A model generated the notes under the pieces. The model was not told where the DNA came from and made no database searches. It saw only the letters and a program-made list of their open reading frames with translations. Below, in pieces: positions 6,731-13,631 of a DNA stretch of 20,207 nucleotides (positions are counted from its first letter, which is position 1; every line of letters starts with the position of its first letter). Both the position numbers and the translations under genes were made by a program. The DNA comes from Patescibacteria group bacterium (GTDB lineage Bacteria > Patescibacteriota > Patescibacteriia > UBA9934): contig JAHILS010000023.1 of the NCBI GenBank assembly GCA_018896835.1, positions 1-20,207 of the forward strand, read 5' to 3'.

Positions 6731-7432
6731 TTATTTAATTTCCAAATTTTCAGAAATCGCTTGCGCAAGGTTTGGTTTTAAGTCCTTACGATGATGTCGA
6801 CAAATATGCTCAATGCGACTGGCGCTAGCGTGAGCTTCTGGGTACTTTTTGCCTTCTGCCATAAGCGCACGCTCGTGAAGTTCGTGCAAAATAATAAACT
6901 TTCTTTCGCCTCTGGTTATATCGTCATCAATCCAAACCTCTGTTTTGGGAACAAAATCATAAACAAATTCGTGCCCACCTTCTGTAAAATCAATAAAATA
7001 AATATCACGCACTAACTCCCCTCTCACGATCCAAACCTTCAGATTTTCATTAGAATAACTTTTAAGTAGTTTCTTGTGAATTTTTTTAACACGCTCGCTG
7101 TCTGACAAAGCCTTCATATCCTTGCCTTTTGCCGACTTTATTCGTTCACTTCTTTCTTTGCGATCCGCTTTGGCGATTGCCTTGGCATACTTCTTACCCT
7201 TATTCATAAGCATCCACTCAATTAAAAGGTGATCAATGAAAAATCGATTTTCACAAGGCGACGCTTCTTTATCAATCCAAAATTCATATTTTGGAATAAA
7301 CGGAAATCGATAATGTTGAGCGAAATTTGTAAACTGTCCATTTAAGTTGGCTCTAATCCACGCGCCGTCAACCTGCCAAATAACAAAGGGCTGATGTTCT
7401 GTAAGTATTTGTATGTAAGGATGCTTGGTCAT
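6731..7432 (-). CDS. Duplicated-domain protein with HELHE motif
   Basis: 233 residues built from two copies of a ~75-residue unit (about 17-92 and 133-209). Shared features are W-x-V-x-G at the start, FIPKYEFWID / FVPKTEVWID in the middle, and an LM..GKKY..A....A.R.E tail. In copy 2 the segment before the tail is FIILHELHERALM (H183, H186, E187, with H201 in EAH), a possible metal site; in copy 1 it is FFIDHLLIEWMLM, without the motif. The linker is lysine-rich. The family has no name known to me. The start at 7432 was chosen because a promoter lies just upstream, and the longer reading frame to 7615 runs through the terminator and hairpin region. It heads the kinase operon. Confidence 0.75.
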   Translation of the reverse strand: MTKHPYIQILTEHQPFVIWQVDGAWIRANLNGQFTNFAQHYRFPFIPKYEFWIDKEASPCENRFFIDHLLIEWMLMNKGKKYAKAIAKADRKERSERIKSAKGKDMKALSDSERVKKIHKKLLKSYSNENLKVWIVRGELVRDIYFIDFTEGGHEFVYDFVPKTEVWIDDDITRGERKFIILHELHERALMAEGKKYPEAHASASRIEHICRHHRKDLKPNLAQAISENLEIK

Positions 7433-7441
7433 AATGACTAC

Positions 7442-7470
7442 ATGATACAACTCAAATGAGTAATTCTCAA
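7442..7470 (-). promoter_or_regulatory. Promoter of the kinase operon
   Basis: TTGAGA (7465-7470) and TATCAT (7442-7447) are 17 bp apart on the minus strand. The -10 box ends 9 nt before the ATG at 7432 and no Shine-Dalgarno fits between, so translation would begin within a few bases of the mRNA 5' end. Confidence 0.5.
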
Positions 7471-7479
7471 TAAAGTAAG

Positions 7480-7519
7480 GCACCGCCCACGAGGATTTGA
7501 ACCTGCAAGGGGGCGGTGC
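7480..7519 (-). other. Stem-loop with a tRNA T-arm-like apex
   Basis: On the minus strand GCACCGCCC pairs perfectly with GGGCGGTGC (9 bp). The 22-nt loop contains AGG-TTCAAAT-CCT, which matches the conserved T-loop sequence of tRNA and tmRNA, but only 3 bp of the T-stem pair. No D arm or anticodon arm is present and no CCA follows. It may be a tRNA remnant, an attachment-site trace or a coincidental hairpin. Confidence 0.4.
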
Positions 7520-7528
7520 ACGGAAAAA

Positions 7529-7544
7529 GTGCCGAGTCTGGCAC
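7529..7544 (-). terminator. Intrinsic terminator of the GC-rich small unit
   Basis: GTGCC-AGACTC-GGCAC on the minus strand forms a 5-bp stem followed directly by TTTTT (7528-7524). It lies 7 bp after the stop codon of the 75-codon ORF. Confidence 0.65.
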
Positions 7545-7550
7545 ATGGAA

Positions 7551-7778
7551 TTAGTCCGAAGGAACAACATACGACATGCCAGGCCTCCGGAGACATGGCC
7601 ACCGTCGCACATCATTCACCCAGACTGGTGGGTTTCCATTCGAGCCATATTCTTTTCTGTTTTTCTCCCCGGGCGTGAGCCATCCGGGGCAGAAAACGGG
7701 GTCAGGAATCCTGACGCCAAGCGGAGTAAGGCCACCGGCTCCGCAGCTGACTACTCTTCTCGTTGTCTCTGTTCTCAT
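7551..7778 (-). CDS. Possible 75-aa protein in a structured GC-rich transcript
   Basis: The ORF begins MRTETTRRVVSCGAGGLTPL and ends MSYVVPSD. It has one of the best ribosome binding sites in the window (TAGGAG, 7 nt before ATG) and stops just before an intrinsic terminator. It is rich in Pro, Gly and Arg, contains three cysteines, and is clearly GC-richer than flanking genes. No family is recognised. The same DNA is full of hairpins on this strand, for example GTCAGG-ATT-CCTGAC, CCCCGG with CCGGGG and GCGGAG with CTCCGC. The alternative is therefore a ~400-nt structured RNA in which the ORF is incidental. Confidence 0.45.
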   Translation of the reverse strand: MRTETTRRVVSCGAGGLTPLGVRIPDPVFCPGWLTPGEKNRKEYGSNGNPPVWVNDVRRWPCLRRPGMSYVVPSD

Positions 7779-7784
7779 CTTTCG

Positions 7785-7832
7785 CTCCTACGCGTTGCAT
7801 GGATCCTTTCGGATCCGTTATGCGCATAGGAG
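7785..7832 (-). promoter_or_regulatory. Hairpin sequestering the ribosome binding site
   Basis: On the minus strand CTCCTATGCG (7832-7823) pairs with CGCGTAGGAG (7794-7785) over 10 bp including one G-U. A distal GGATCC-GAAA-GGATCC stem is capped by a GNRA tetraloop. The paired strand contains the TAGGAG Shine-Dalgarno of the 75-codon ORF, so translation should be off when the hairpin forms. The G-U pair exists only in the minus-strand RNA. Confidence 0.55.
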
Positions 7833-7934
7833 GAATCCAACGCAACATGATCGTGGCATTCTTCCTTCACATGTATGCAGTTCCCTACGCTGCACGCATG
7901 GCTCACTCAATGGTTTGACCCGGCAACGCATTTA

Positions 7935-7943
7935 ATTTTACCA
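7935..7943 (-). promoter_or_regulatory. Extended -10 promoter of the GC-rich unit
   Basis: TGGTAAAAT on the minus strand is an extended -10. The nearest -35 candidate (TTGAAG, 7955-7960) is spaced by only 14 bp, so the call rests on the -10 alone. A start near 7928 gives a ~150-nt leader and a ~400-nt transcript ending at the terminator at 7529. Confidence 0.35.
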
Positions 7944-8013
7944 AACAAAATAACCTTCAACTAATCAAATGTGGATAAATATCATCTTGCTGTTGGCGTA
8001 GCTAAATAAAACA

Positions 8014-8050
8014 ATCCCTCATAGCTCAACTTTGTTGAGCGACGAGGGAT
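8014..8050 (-). terminator. Terminator of the tRNA operon
   Basis: On the minus strand ATCCCTC pairs with GAGGGAT and, inside it, GCTCAAC with GTTGAGC around an AAA loop. TGTTTTATTT follows. The stem begins at the last base of tRNA-Lys, as is common for compact tRNA operons. Confidence 0.8.
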
Positions 8051-8125
8051 GGTACACCGGGCGGGATTCGAACCCACGACCCACTGGTTAAGAGCCAGTT
8101 GCTCTACCGACTGAGCTACCGGTGC
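8050..8125 (-). tRNA. tRNA-Lys (CTT)
   Basis: A full cloverleaf on the minus strand: acceptor GCACCGG with CCGGTGT (one G-U), D arm AGCTCAGTCGGTAGAGC, anticodon stem ACTGG/CCAGT with loop CTCTTAA, T-loop TTCGAAT, discriminator A and encoded CCA. The anticodon CTT is at 8092-8090 and reads AAG. Confidence 0.95.
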
Positions 8126-8130
8126 ATTTT

Positions 8131-8252
8131 AGAACTCACATAGTTGGCGTATTACGTTGTCGAAATCTGCGTTTTGCACTCTCCGTACGTTATAGCACGG
8201 TTCGTGCAAAGCCTTGATTTCTCCTAGTACTACATCCAACTATGAGAATTCT
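8131..8252 (-). ncRNA. Long hairpin RNA between two tRNAs
   Basis: The whole spacer between tRNA-Arg and tRNA-Lys folds as one nested rod. Outer arms 8131-8147 and 8236-8252 pair at 15 of 17 positions. Inside them GAAATC/GATTTC (8162-8167, 8216-8221), then TTTGCAC/GTGCAAA (8173-8179, 8204-8210), then CCGTGC/GTACGG (8195-8200, 8183-8188) pair around a six-base loop. Two positions that mismatch on the plus strand become G-U pairs in the minus-strand RNA, which fits co-transcription with the tRNAs. A single rod with internal bubbles recalls 6S RNA, but it is shorter and no 6S consensus was verified. Confidence 0.55.
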
Positions 8253-8269
8253 ACAAATATTTAATTGTA

Positions 8270-8346
8270 TGGTGCGGCGTGAGGGATTCGAACCCCCGAC
8301 CTTCTGGTCCGAAGCCAGACGCTCTATCCAGCTAAGCTAACGCCGC
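8270..8346 (-). tRNA. tRNA-Arg (TCG)
   Basis: A full cloverleaf on the minus strand: acceptor GCGGCGT/ACGCCGC, anticodon stem TCTGG/CCAGA with loop CTTCGGA, T arm GGGGGTTCGAATCCCTC, discriminator A and encoded CCA. The anticodon TCG is at 8312-8310 and reads CGA. Confidence 0.93.
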
Positions 8347-8355
8347 ATCGCAAAA

Positions 8356-8384
8356 ATAATACTCACTTTACACGATTTGGTCAA
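8356..8384 (-). promoter_or_regulatory. Promoter of the tRNA operon
   Basis: TTGACC (8379-8384) and TATTAT (8356-8361) are 17 bp apart on the minus strand. The predicted start lies only a few bases upstream of tRNA-Arg. The element sits about 20 bp from the insertion sequence end and appears intact. Confidence 0.65.
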
Positions 8385-8406
8385 GAATTTCGCTATAAAT
8401 GTCAAC

Positions 8407-8448
8407 GGGAAGTTAAATTGTCCTATTTTTAGGGAAGTTAAAATGTCC
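8407..8448 (+). repeat. Left terminal repeat of the IS (two tandem units)
   Basis: Two copies of GGGAAGTTAAAWTGTCC are separated by TATTTTTA, with a 25-bp period. The doubled unit is inversely repeated at the other end and probably provides two transposase-binding sites. Confidence 0.75.
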
Positions 8449-8456
8449 GGTTTGGA

Positions 8457-9692
8457 TTATGAATAAATGAGTGTTTTTAGCTGTTTTGTTGGTTTCATCT
8501 TGTTTCTTGTTTGTTTTGAGATAATTGCATGGTTTGCCTTCTTGTTTCTAATAAATACATGTAATGATTCATCAGGCATCTCGTGCACCCAAGCAACTTC
8601 TTTAGGCCTTATTGCCATTCTTTTTGTGGGAAGGATCTGTAACCATATATTCTTGTATGAAATAGTGAAATCATTTTGAATTACCCTTGAGTTTTGTCTG
8701 CAGAATATATAAGGGAATATATTTGTAAGTTCATGTTTGTTTGGTTTTCTATGAAGATCACCCTCATGTCTAGCTTCTACTGAAAACTTATTATTTATTA
8801 TTTCAATATATTCATTGACTAGAAATTCATTTGCCTCTTGGATTGAACAAATATTCCTTAACCTCATCTCTTTAACTAGCCTGTCTTGGAGAGTTTTAAA
8901 CTTACGTTCAACCCTTCCCTTTGCCTGAGATGAATAAGCATGCACAACACCCATGCCAACTTCTTTACATACACGTTCAAACTGTGTGAGAGTGTCAGGA
9001 TTTTCTTTTGCTAGCTTTACATTCATAGAATAGGTAGAAAACCTATCTAGGTATATTTCCTTTGGAATACCCTTTATATTTATATATTCAAGCCAGAAAT
9101 CCATTACTGGCAATACTCCTTCATGGAAGGCAAACTTAGCATGAACTATCTTGCCTGTGGCGTCATCTACAGCAAGCAAGAGACAGGCTTCTTTTATTCC
9201 TCCTCGACCCTCAAACCAGTCATGATATGAACCGTCAAACTGTACAAGCTCACCGAAGGTAGATTTAGGAATTCTCCACTGCCTATGTTTAACTTTCTTT
9301 ATTTGCCTATGAGGCTGGAATAGGCCCAGTCTCACCTGTATTGACCTTATTGTTTTAATATCTCTTTTAATGCCATGGATTTCATCTAGTTTCTCTGTTG
9401 CTAAAGTTGAACTAAAGTCTGGGTATTTATTCTTTAGTAACTTTTCTATTTTGAGAACTTCTTTTTGAGGTAGTGAGTTATTTGAAGGTTGACCAATGAG
9501 CCCGTGGTGAAGACAACCTGGTCCTTCTAAGTCCAGCCTATTTAACTGCCGTCTAATAGTGCGAGAGCGTACCTTAAGAAGCCTGGCAGCATGTTCTTGA
9601 GTTATCTCCTTACGTGATGTTCTTTTTAAAATATCGAGCTTATTAAGCTGTTTTTGAGACATAGGTAGTAGTTTTTCCATATCCCTGAACAT
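8457..9692 (-). CDS. DDE transposase with integrase core
   Basis: 411 residues. The N-terminal region has a helix-turn-helix (EITQEHAARLLKVRSRTIRRQL, split here as residues 29-50), which would bind the terminal repeats. The integrase core follows with the catalytic triad D153 (VQFDGSYHDWF), D216 (YLDRFSTYS) and E262 (QAKGRVERKF). The DRFST form of the second block and the preceding domain order match ISNCY-type (IS1202-like) transposases rather than IS3 or IS30. A beta-rich C-terminal domain completes the protein. The frame is intact, with no internal stop. The start at 9692 lacks a clear ribosome binding site; MEKLL, five codons in, is possible. Confidence 0.88.
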   Translation of the reverse strand: MFRDMEKLLPMSQKQLNKLDILKRTSRKEITQEHAARLLKVRSRTIRRQLNRLDLEGPGCLHHGLIGQPSNNSLPQKEVLKIEKLLKNKYPDFSSTLATEKLDEIHGIKRDIKTIRSIQVRLGLFQPHRQIKKVKHRQWRIPKSTFGELVQFDGSYHDWFEGRGGIKEACLLLAVDDATGKIVHAKFAFHEGVLPVMDFWLEYINIKGIPKEIYLDRFSTYSMNVKLAKENPDTLTQFERVCKEVGMGVVHAYSSQAKGRVERKFKTLQDRLVKEMRLRNICSIQEANEFLVNEYIEIINNKFSVEARHEGDLHRKPNKHELTNIFPYIFCRQNSRVIQNDFTISYKNIWLQILPTKRMAIRPKEVAWVHEMPDESLHVFIRNKKANHAIISKQTRNKMKPTKQLKTLIYS

Positions 9693-9703
9693 TAACAGGA
9701 ATA

Positions 9704-9743
9704 GGACATTTCTACTTCCCTTAAATAGGACATTACAACTTCC
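9704..9743 (-). repeat. Right terminal repeat of the IS (two tandem units)
   Basis: Inverse-orientation counterpart of the left end. GGACATTTCTACTTCCC (9704-9720) and GGACATTACAACTTCC (9728-9743) have a 24-bp period. It ends 13 bp before an extended -10 box of the downstream operon. Confidence 0.75.
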
Positions 9744-9756
9744 TTTCTACATAGTC

Positions 9757-9765
9757 TGCTATAAT
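9757..9765 (+). promoter_or_regulatory. Extended -10 of the exporter operon
   Basis: TGCTATAAT has a perfect -10 hexamer with an upstream TG. The place for a -35 box (about 9736-9742) falls inside the IS right end and shows no match to TTGACA, so the native -35 was probably displaced by the insertion. The leader to the ATG at 9817 is about 45 nt. Confidence 0.5.
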
Positions 9766-9816
9766 TTACCCGATTTATATTGACTTTTAGCTCAAAAAAG
9801 TCCAAACTCGTTTCTT

Positions 9817-11655
9817 ATGGAAAATAGTCAAAAACAGGAGGATTTATTATCTATTGCCAAAAACGGCATTAAAAAACCATTTGCTTGGAAGTGGTGGGCT
9901 TTGGGGGTAGTTGTTATTCTTATAGTAGGCGCTGGGTTTTACTTTAAGGGAGGAAACAGCTCAACCTTTACATTAGCCAAAGTTGAGCGTGGTGATCTTG
10001 TTCAGACCGTGGAAGTATCAGGAGAGCTTGAATCTTTTTTAGAGGCGGACATTGCTTTTGAATCTTCTGGCACAGTTTCACGAGTTTTTGTGCAGTCTGG
10101 TGACGAGGTTTCGGAAGGTCAGGTCATGGCGATTTTAGGAAGTACAGAAATTTTGGCTGATTTATCAGCTTCAGAGCAAGCGCTTTATTTGGCTGAGGCA
10201 AACTTGAATCAATTTTTAGCCGGAGCCACTGACCAGGAATTAGCATCAGCTCAAGCATCGTTGGACAGTGCGCAAGCTGATCTTTTATCCAAGCAAGAGC
10301 TCGCGGTTTTAAATGTTGCAGTTGCACAAACAGCACTTGAGTATGCGCAGGCTGATTTTACTCACACGATTAACGAAAACCAGGAGGACTTGGATGAATC
10401 GTACGAAGATTTGCGCACGATTCTTTTTTCTTCATTAATTGATGTTCGTGGTGCGCTTAGTAGTGCTGATGAGATTTTAGGAATTGAGAACACGCTTTAT
10501 AATGATAGTTTTGAGCAATACTTGTCCGCGACCGACCCTCAACAATTAACTAGCGCAAAAAATGCTTTTAAATTTTCAGCCGAATATCGCGATAGTGCTG
10601 AGGATCTTGTCTATGCATTATCGAGTTCATCAAGCACTGAGCAAATAAACCTAGCAACAGGCGCGGTCGAACTGGCGCTTTCATACACTTCCTCGACCCT
10701 TCTTTATACTCGCAGAGTTTTAGATAACACCAGTTGCGACACAGTCGATCTTTCTTTGGCTGATGTTTCAACATTCAAAGCAAGCATCGACGTTGAGCGT
10801 GATGCGGTTCAGGCTGGACAGGCTGCACTTGTGGGCCAGCGCCAAACAATTGCTAGCCTTATTCTTAGCACTCAAGACGCACAGGATTATGCCCAGAATT
10901 TGGTTGATACCAAGCAACAAGCCTATGATCAGGCAATGTCAAACGCGACTTCAAGTGTAGCGATTGCTGAAGCGACCGCAAGTATGCGCCAGGCAGATTT
11001 TGATTCATTGACAGTTAGCAAGCGTGCGGTAGATACAGCGGCTTACTACGCACAAGTTGGTCAAGCGCAAGCGCAAATGGCAGCCATAGAGGCAAGACTG
11101 GCAAAGACAGAAATTCATGCCCCATTTGCTGGCATTGTTACGCACATGGACCTTTCTATGGGTGAAGCTGTAAGTGCTGGAGTGGCAGTGGCTGGGGTTC
11201 AATCAAGCACTGAGCAGTATCGAATTTTAGTGGATGTTCCCGAAGCAGACATTGTCAAGATTGCCATTGATGATCAAGCAGAAGTTACGTTTGACGCTTA
11301 TGGCGAAGGTGTAAAGGTCCCGGCCCATGTTGGCAGGATCAACCCTGGAGAGAGCAACATCGAAGGCGTTGTTTATTATCAAGTCGAAATTTATTTGGAT
11401 GACGGCGAAGCATTGGTGCTAAAGTCGGGAATGTCGGCTGATGTTGTTATCCAAACCGAGATTAAGACTGATGTACTTTATGTGCAACAGCGCGCTGTTT
11501 ATCAGCATGAAGACGGCACAAAATATGTACGAACTCCAAACGGTGATTTGTACGACGAGCAAATAATTGTAACAGGATTGCGAGCTGACGGCGGATTAGT
11601 AGAAATCATATCAGGATTAAAAGAGGGTGATGAGGTTATCACAGCTATTAATTAG
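9817..11655 (+). CDS. Membrane fusion protein of a MacAB-type ABC exporter
   Basis: 612 residues. A short cytoplasmic N-terminus is followed by one transmembrane helix (WWALGVVVILIVGAGFYF, about 27-45). The first half of a lipoyl-like domain follows (VETVEVSGELESFLEADIAF, FESSGTVSRVFVQSGDEV). A very long alpha-helical hairpin rich in Ala and Gln (about 115-420) comes next, then the second lipoyl half (LAKTEIHAPFAGIVTHMDLS) and beta-barrel and membrane-proximal domains ending GLKEGDEVITAIN. This is the HlyD/MacA order, but the hairpin is longer than in E. coli MacA. In cells without an outer membrane it would work as an accessory extracytoplasmic adaptor. The ABC ATPase starts 10 bp downstream. 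No Shine-Dalgarno is seen. Confidence 0.88.
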   Translation: MENSQKQEDLLSIAKNGIKKPFAWKWWALGVVVILIVGAGFYFKGGNSSTFTLAKVERGDLVQTVEVSGELESFLEADIAFESSGTVSRVFVQSGDEVSEGQVMAILGSTEILADLSASEQALYLAEANLNQFLAGATDQELASAQASLDSAQADLLSKQELAVLNVAVAQTALEYAQADFTHTINENQEDLDESYEDLRTILFSSLIDVRGALSSADEILGIENTLYNDSFEQYLSATDPQQLTSAKNAFKFSAEYRDSAEDLVYALSSSSSTEQINLATGAVELALSYTSSTLLYTRRVLDNTSCDTVDLSLADVSTFKASIDVERDAVQAGQAALVGQRQTIASLILSTQDAQDYAQNLVDTKQQAYDQAMSNATSSVAIAEATASMRQADFDSLTVSKRAVDTAAYYAQVGQAQAQMAAIEARLAKTEIHAPFAGIVTHMDLSMGEAVSAGVAVAGVQSSTEQYRILVDVPEADIVKIAIDDQAEVTFDAYGEGVKVPAHVGRINPGESNIEGVVYYQVEIYLDDGEALVLKSGMSADVVIQTEIKTDVLYVQQRAVYQHEDGTKYVRTPNGDLYDEQIIVTGLRADGGLVEIISGLKEGDEVITAIN

Positions 11656-11665
11656 TAGCTTTGAT

Positions 11666-12382
11666 ATGCCAGTACCTCTGATAAAACTAAAAGATATTCA
11701 CAAAGATTATGTCAACGATGACGTAGTAACGTCGGTTCTGCATGGAGTTTCATTTGAAATCCAAGAAGGTGAGTTTGTGGCTATTATGGGACCGTCTGGT
11801 TCTGGAAAGTCCACACTTATGCACATTCTTGGATTTTTAGATACTGTTTCCTCTGGTGTTTATGAGTTTAAAGGTCAGGATGTTTCCAGGTTGGTTGATG
11901 ATCAACTAGCTATTATGCGCCGAAATGAAGTCGGCTTTGTGTTCCAGTCTTTTAATCTTTTGCCACGAACTTCAGTCATGGAAAATGTGGCTTTACCAAT
12001 GATTTATGATCAAGTTCCAGAGAAAAAGCGTAAGGAAATGGCTTTTGATTCCTTAAAAATGGTGGGATTGGAGCACAGGCTAGAACATCTTAGCAACCAA
12101 CTTTCTGGTGGTGAGCGTCAGCGCGTGGCTATTGCCAGAGCGGTTGTGAATAATCCAAGTATTATTTTTGCTGACGAGCCAACCGGAAATCTTGATACAA
12201 AAACCGGTGTTGAAGTGCTAAAGATGTTTCAAGAATTACATGCCAAAGGCAGGACAATTATCATGATTACTCACGAGCAAGAGGCGGCTGAGTTTGCGGA
12301 AAGGATAATCTCAATTAGAGACGGCCAAATTATCTCAGACACAACCGGACACAAACGCAGGACCGACAGGTATAGTAAATAA
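11666..12382 (+). CDS. ABC transporter ATP-binding protein (MacB/LolD type)
   Basis: 238 residues with all nucleotide-binding motifs: Walker A GPSGSGKST (42-50), Q-loop Q94 (FVFQSFNLLP), signature LSGGE (146-150), Walker B IIFADE (167-171), D-loop GNLD and H-loop H203 (ITHE). The FQSFNLLPR and SVMENVALP segments are typical of the LolD/MacB subfamily, which powers mechanotransmission rather than classical transport. It energises the permease that follows 2 bp later. The start MPVPLIKL was chosen because an upstream in-frame ATG at 11627 would overlap the adaptor gene by about 30 bp. There is no Shine-Dalgarno. Confidence 0.93.
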   Translation: MPVPLIKLKDIHKDYVNDDVVTSVLHGVSFEIQEGEFVAIMGPSGSGKSTLMHILGFLDTVSSGVYEFKGQDVSRLVDDQLAIMRRNEVGFVFQSFNLLPRTSVMENVALPMIYDQVPEKKRKEMAFDSLKMVGLEHRLEHLSNQLSGGERQRVAIARAVVNNPSIIFADEPTGNLDTKTGVEVLKMFQELHAKGRTIIMITHEQEAAEFAERIISIRDGQIISDTTGHKRRTDRYSK

Positions 12383-12384
12383 TT

Positions 12385-13623
12385 ATGCTTTGGAAAGACT
12401 TAATATCATCTTCGACAATTTCGATTCGACGCAATAAGTCGCGTAGTGCTTTGACGATTTTGGGAATTGTGATCGGTATTGCTTCTGTTATTTTGATGCT
12501 TTCTATTGGACAGAGTGCAGAAGGACTAATTTTGTCGCAGGTGGCAGACCTTGGGTCTGATTTACTTTTTGTTGAGGCGAGCGCAGGGGATCCGACTTCT
12601 GGCCCACCAAGCCCGTTTATTGAGCAAACGATTACGCTAGATGACCAGAAGGCACTGGAAAAAACAGGCATGTTTACAGCTGTGAGTGCCATTTTAGCTT
12701 CGACAAATACTGTTTCTCACGAACAAGAAAGTCAATTTGCTAGTATTAATGGGATTAACGAAGGGTATTTGGATATTTTTCCAGCCGACTTGCTTTATGG
12801 AAGGTTTTTTTCAGATTCAGATATTGCAGGGTATGCGAAAGTAACTGTTTTAGGAAAGGATCTAGCTAATGATTTGTTTGGGCAACAGGATCCAACTGGA
12901 ATGAAGGTGAAGATTGGGTCAACTGCTTTTCGAGTGATTGGTGTTTTTGATGAGCAGGGGACAAGGTTTTTTCAGGATTTAGACACCCAAATAAGCATTC
13001 CGGTAACAACAATGCAAACAGATTTAATGGGTGTGGATTATGTTAGCTATATTGTTGCTCGAGTAAAAGGTGATGTTGATTTGGATTATGCTAAAGATGA
13101 AGTACGGTTTGTTTTGCGAGATGAGCATGATATTGACAATCCAACACGAGATTTGGATTTGGATGATTTTTATGTGTCTTCCCAAAGCGACGCCGAGGAC
13201 ATTATTGGAGTAGTTGGTTCAGTTTTGACTTTATTGCTTTCATCTATTGCTGCTATATCATTGGTAGTGGGAGGCATTGGAATTATGAATATTATGCTTG
13301 TGTCAGTTACTGAGCGAACTCGTGAGATTGGACTGCGCAAATCCATTGGAGCCACCAAGCGTGAGATTTTACAACAATTTTTAGCAGAAGCGATATTGCT
13401 CACTTTGATTGGAGGAATCGTCGGCGTACTGGGAGGGATTTTATCCTCTGTAATAATTGCGGTTGTTGCTCGGTTTTTCCTGGACGACTGGGCTTTACAT
13501 ATTCCAATTAGCGCAATTATCTTGGGCGTGCTCGTGGCTACTGGAGTAGGAATTGCCTTTGGCGTTTACCCAGCCAAGCGAGCCGCAAACCTCGACCCAA
13601 TCGAGGCTTTGAGGTACGAGTAA
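12385..13623 (+). CDS. MacB-like FtsX-domain permease
   Basis: 412 residues with the four-helix MacB/FtsX layout. The first membrane helix (SALTILGIVIGIASVILMLS, about 21-40) is followed by a ~230-residue extracytoplasmic domain. Three C-terminal helices (around 275-305, 335-365, 375-400) surround the conserved VTERTREIGLRKSIGATKREI and end YPAKRAANLDPIEALRYE, a signature of the family. The ATPase is a separate gene here rather than fused as in E. coli MacB. Together with the adaptor and ATPase it forms a tripartite exporter that could move drugs, peptides or lipoproteins; the cargo is unknown. It is the last gene of the operon. Confidence 0.92.
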   Translation: MLWKDLISSSTISIRRNKSRSALTILGIVIGIASVILMLSIGQSAEGLILSQVADLGSDLLFVEASAGDPTSGPPSPFIEQTITLDDQKALEKTGMFTAVSAILASTNTVSHEQESQFASINGINEGYLDIFPADLLYGRFFSDSDIAGYAKVTVLGKDLANDLFGQQDPTGMKVKIGSTAFRVIGVFDEQGTRFFQDLDTQISIPVTTMQTDLMGVDYVSYIVARVKGDVDLDYAKDEVRFVLRDEHDIDNPTRDLDLDDFYVSSQSDAEDIIGVVGSVLTLLLSSIAAISLVVGGIGIMNIMLVSVTERTREIGLRKSIGATKREILQQFLAEAILLTLIGGIVGVLGGILSSVIIAVVARFFLDDWALHIPISAIILGVLVATGVGIAFGVYPAKRAANLDPIEALRYE

Positions 13624-13631
13624 ATTAAAAG

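Larger units (their letters stand above)
8407..9743 (-). mobile_element. Insertion sequence, ISNCY/IS1202-like, ~1.34 kb
   Basis: One transposase gene is enclosed by inverted ends, each made of two tandem copies of a 16-17 bp unit. On the left, GGGAAGTTAAATTGTCC (8407-8423) and GGGAAGTTAAAATGTCC (8432-8448). On the right, in inverse orientation, 9704-9720 and 9728-9743 (GGAAGTTGTAATGTCC). No clear target duplication was found. It separates the tRNA operon from the exporter operon. The complete ORF and intact ends suggest it could be active or recently arrived. Confidence 0.8.

Noticed and set aside
7433..7615. N-terminal extension of the duplicated-domain protein
   Set aside because: The extra 61 codons pass through the terminator and T-arm-like hairpin of the neighbouring unit, and a promoter lies just before the ATG at 7432.
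7525..7930. tmRNA or RNase P RNA
   Set aside because: The size, hairpins and T-loop-like end invite this call, but I see no tag-peptide frame ending in Ala-Ala before a stop, no matching tRNA-like 5' end, and none of the conserved RNase P blocks such as GAGGAAAGTCC. A covariance-model search would settle it.
8467..8679. 70-codon plus-strand hydrophobic ORF
   Set aside because: It is antisense to the 3' end of the transposase gene, without start signals.
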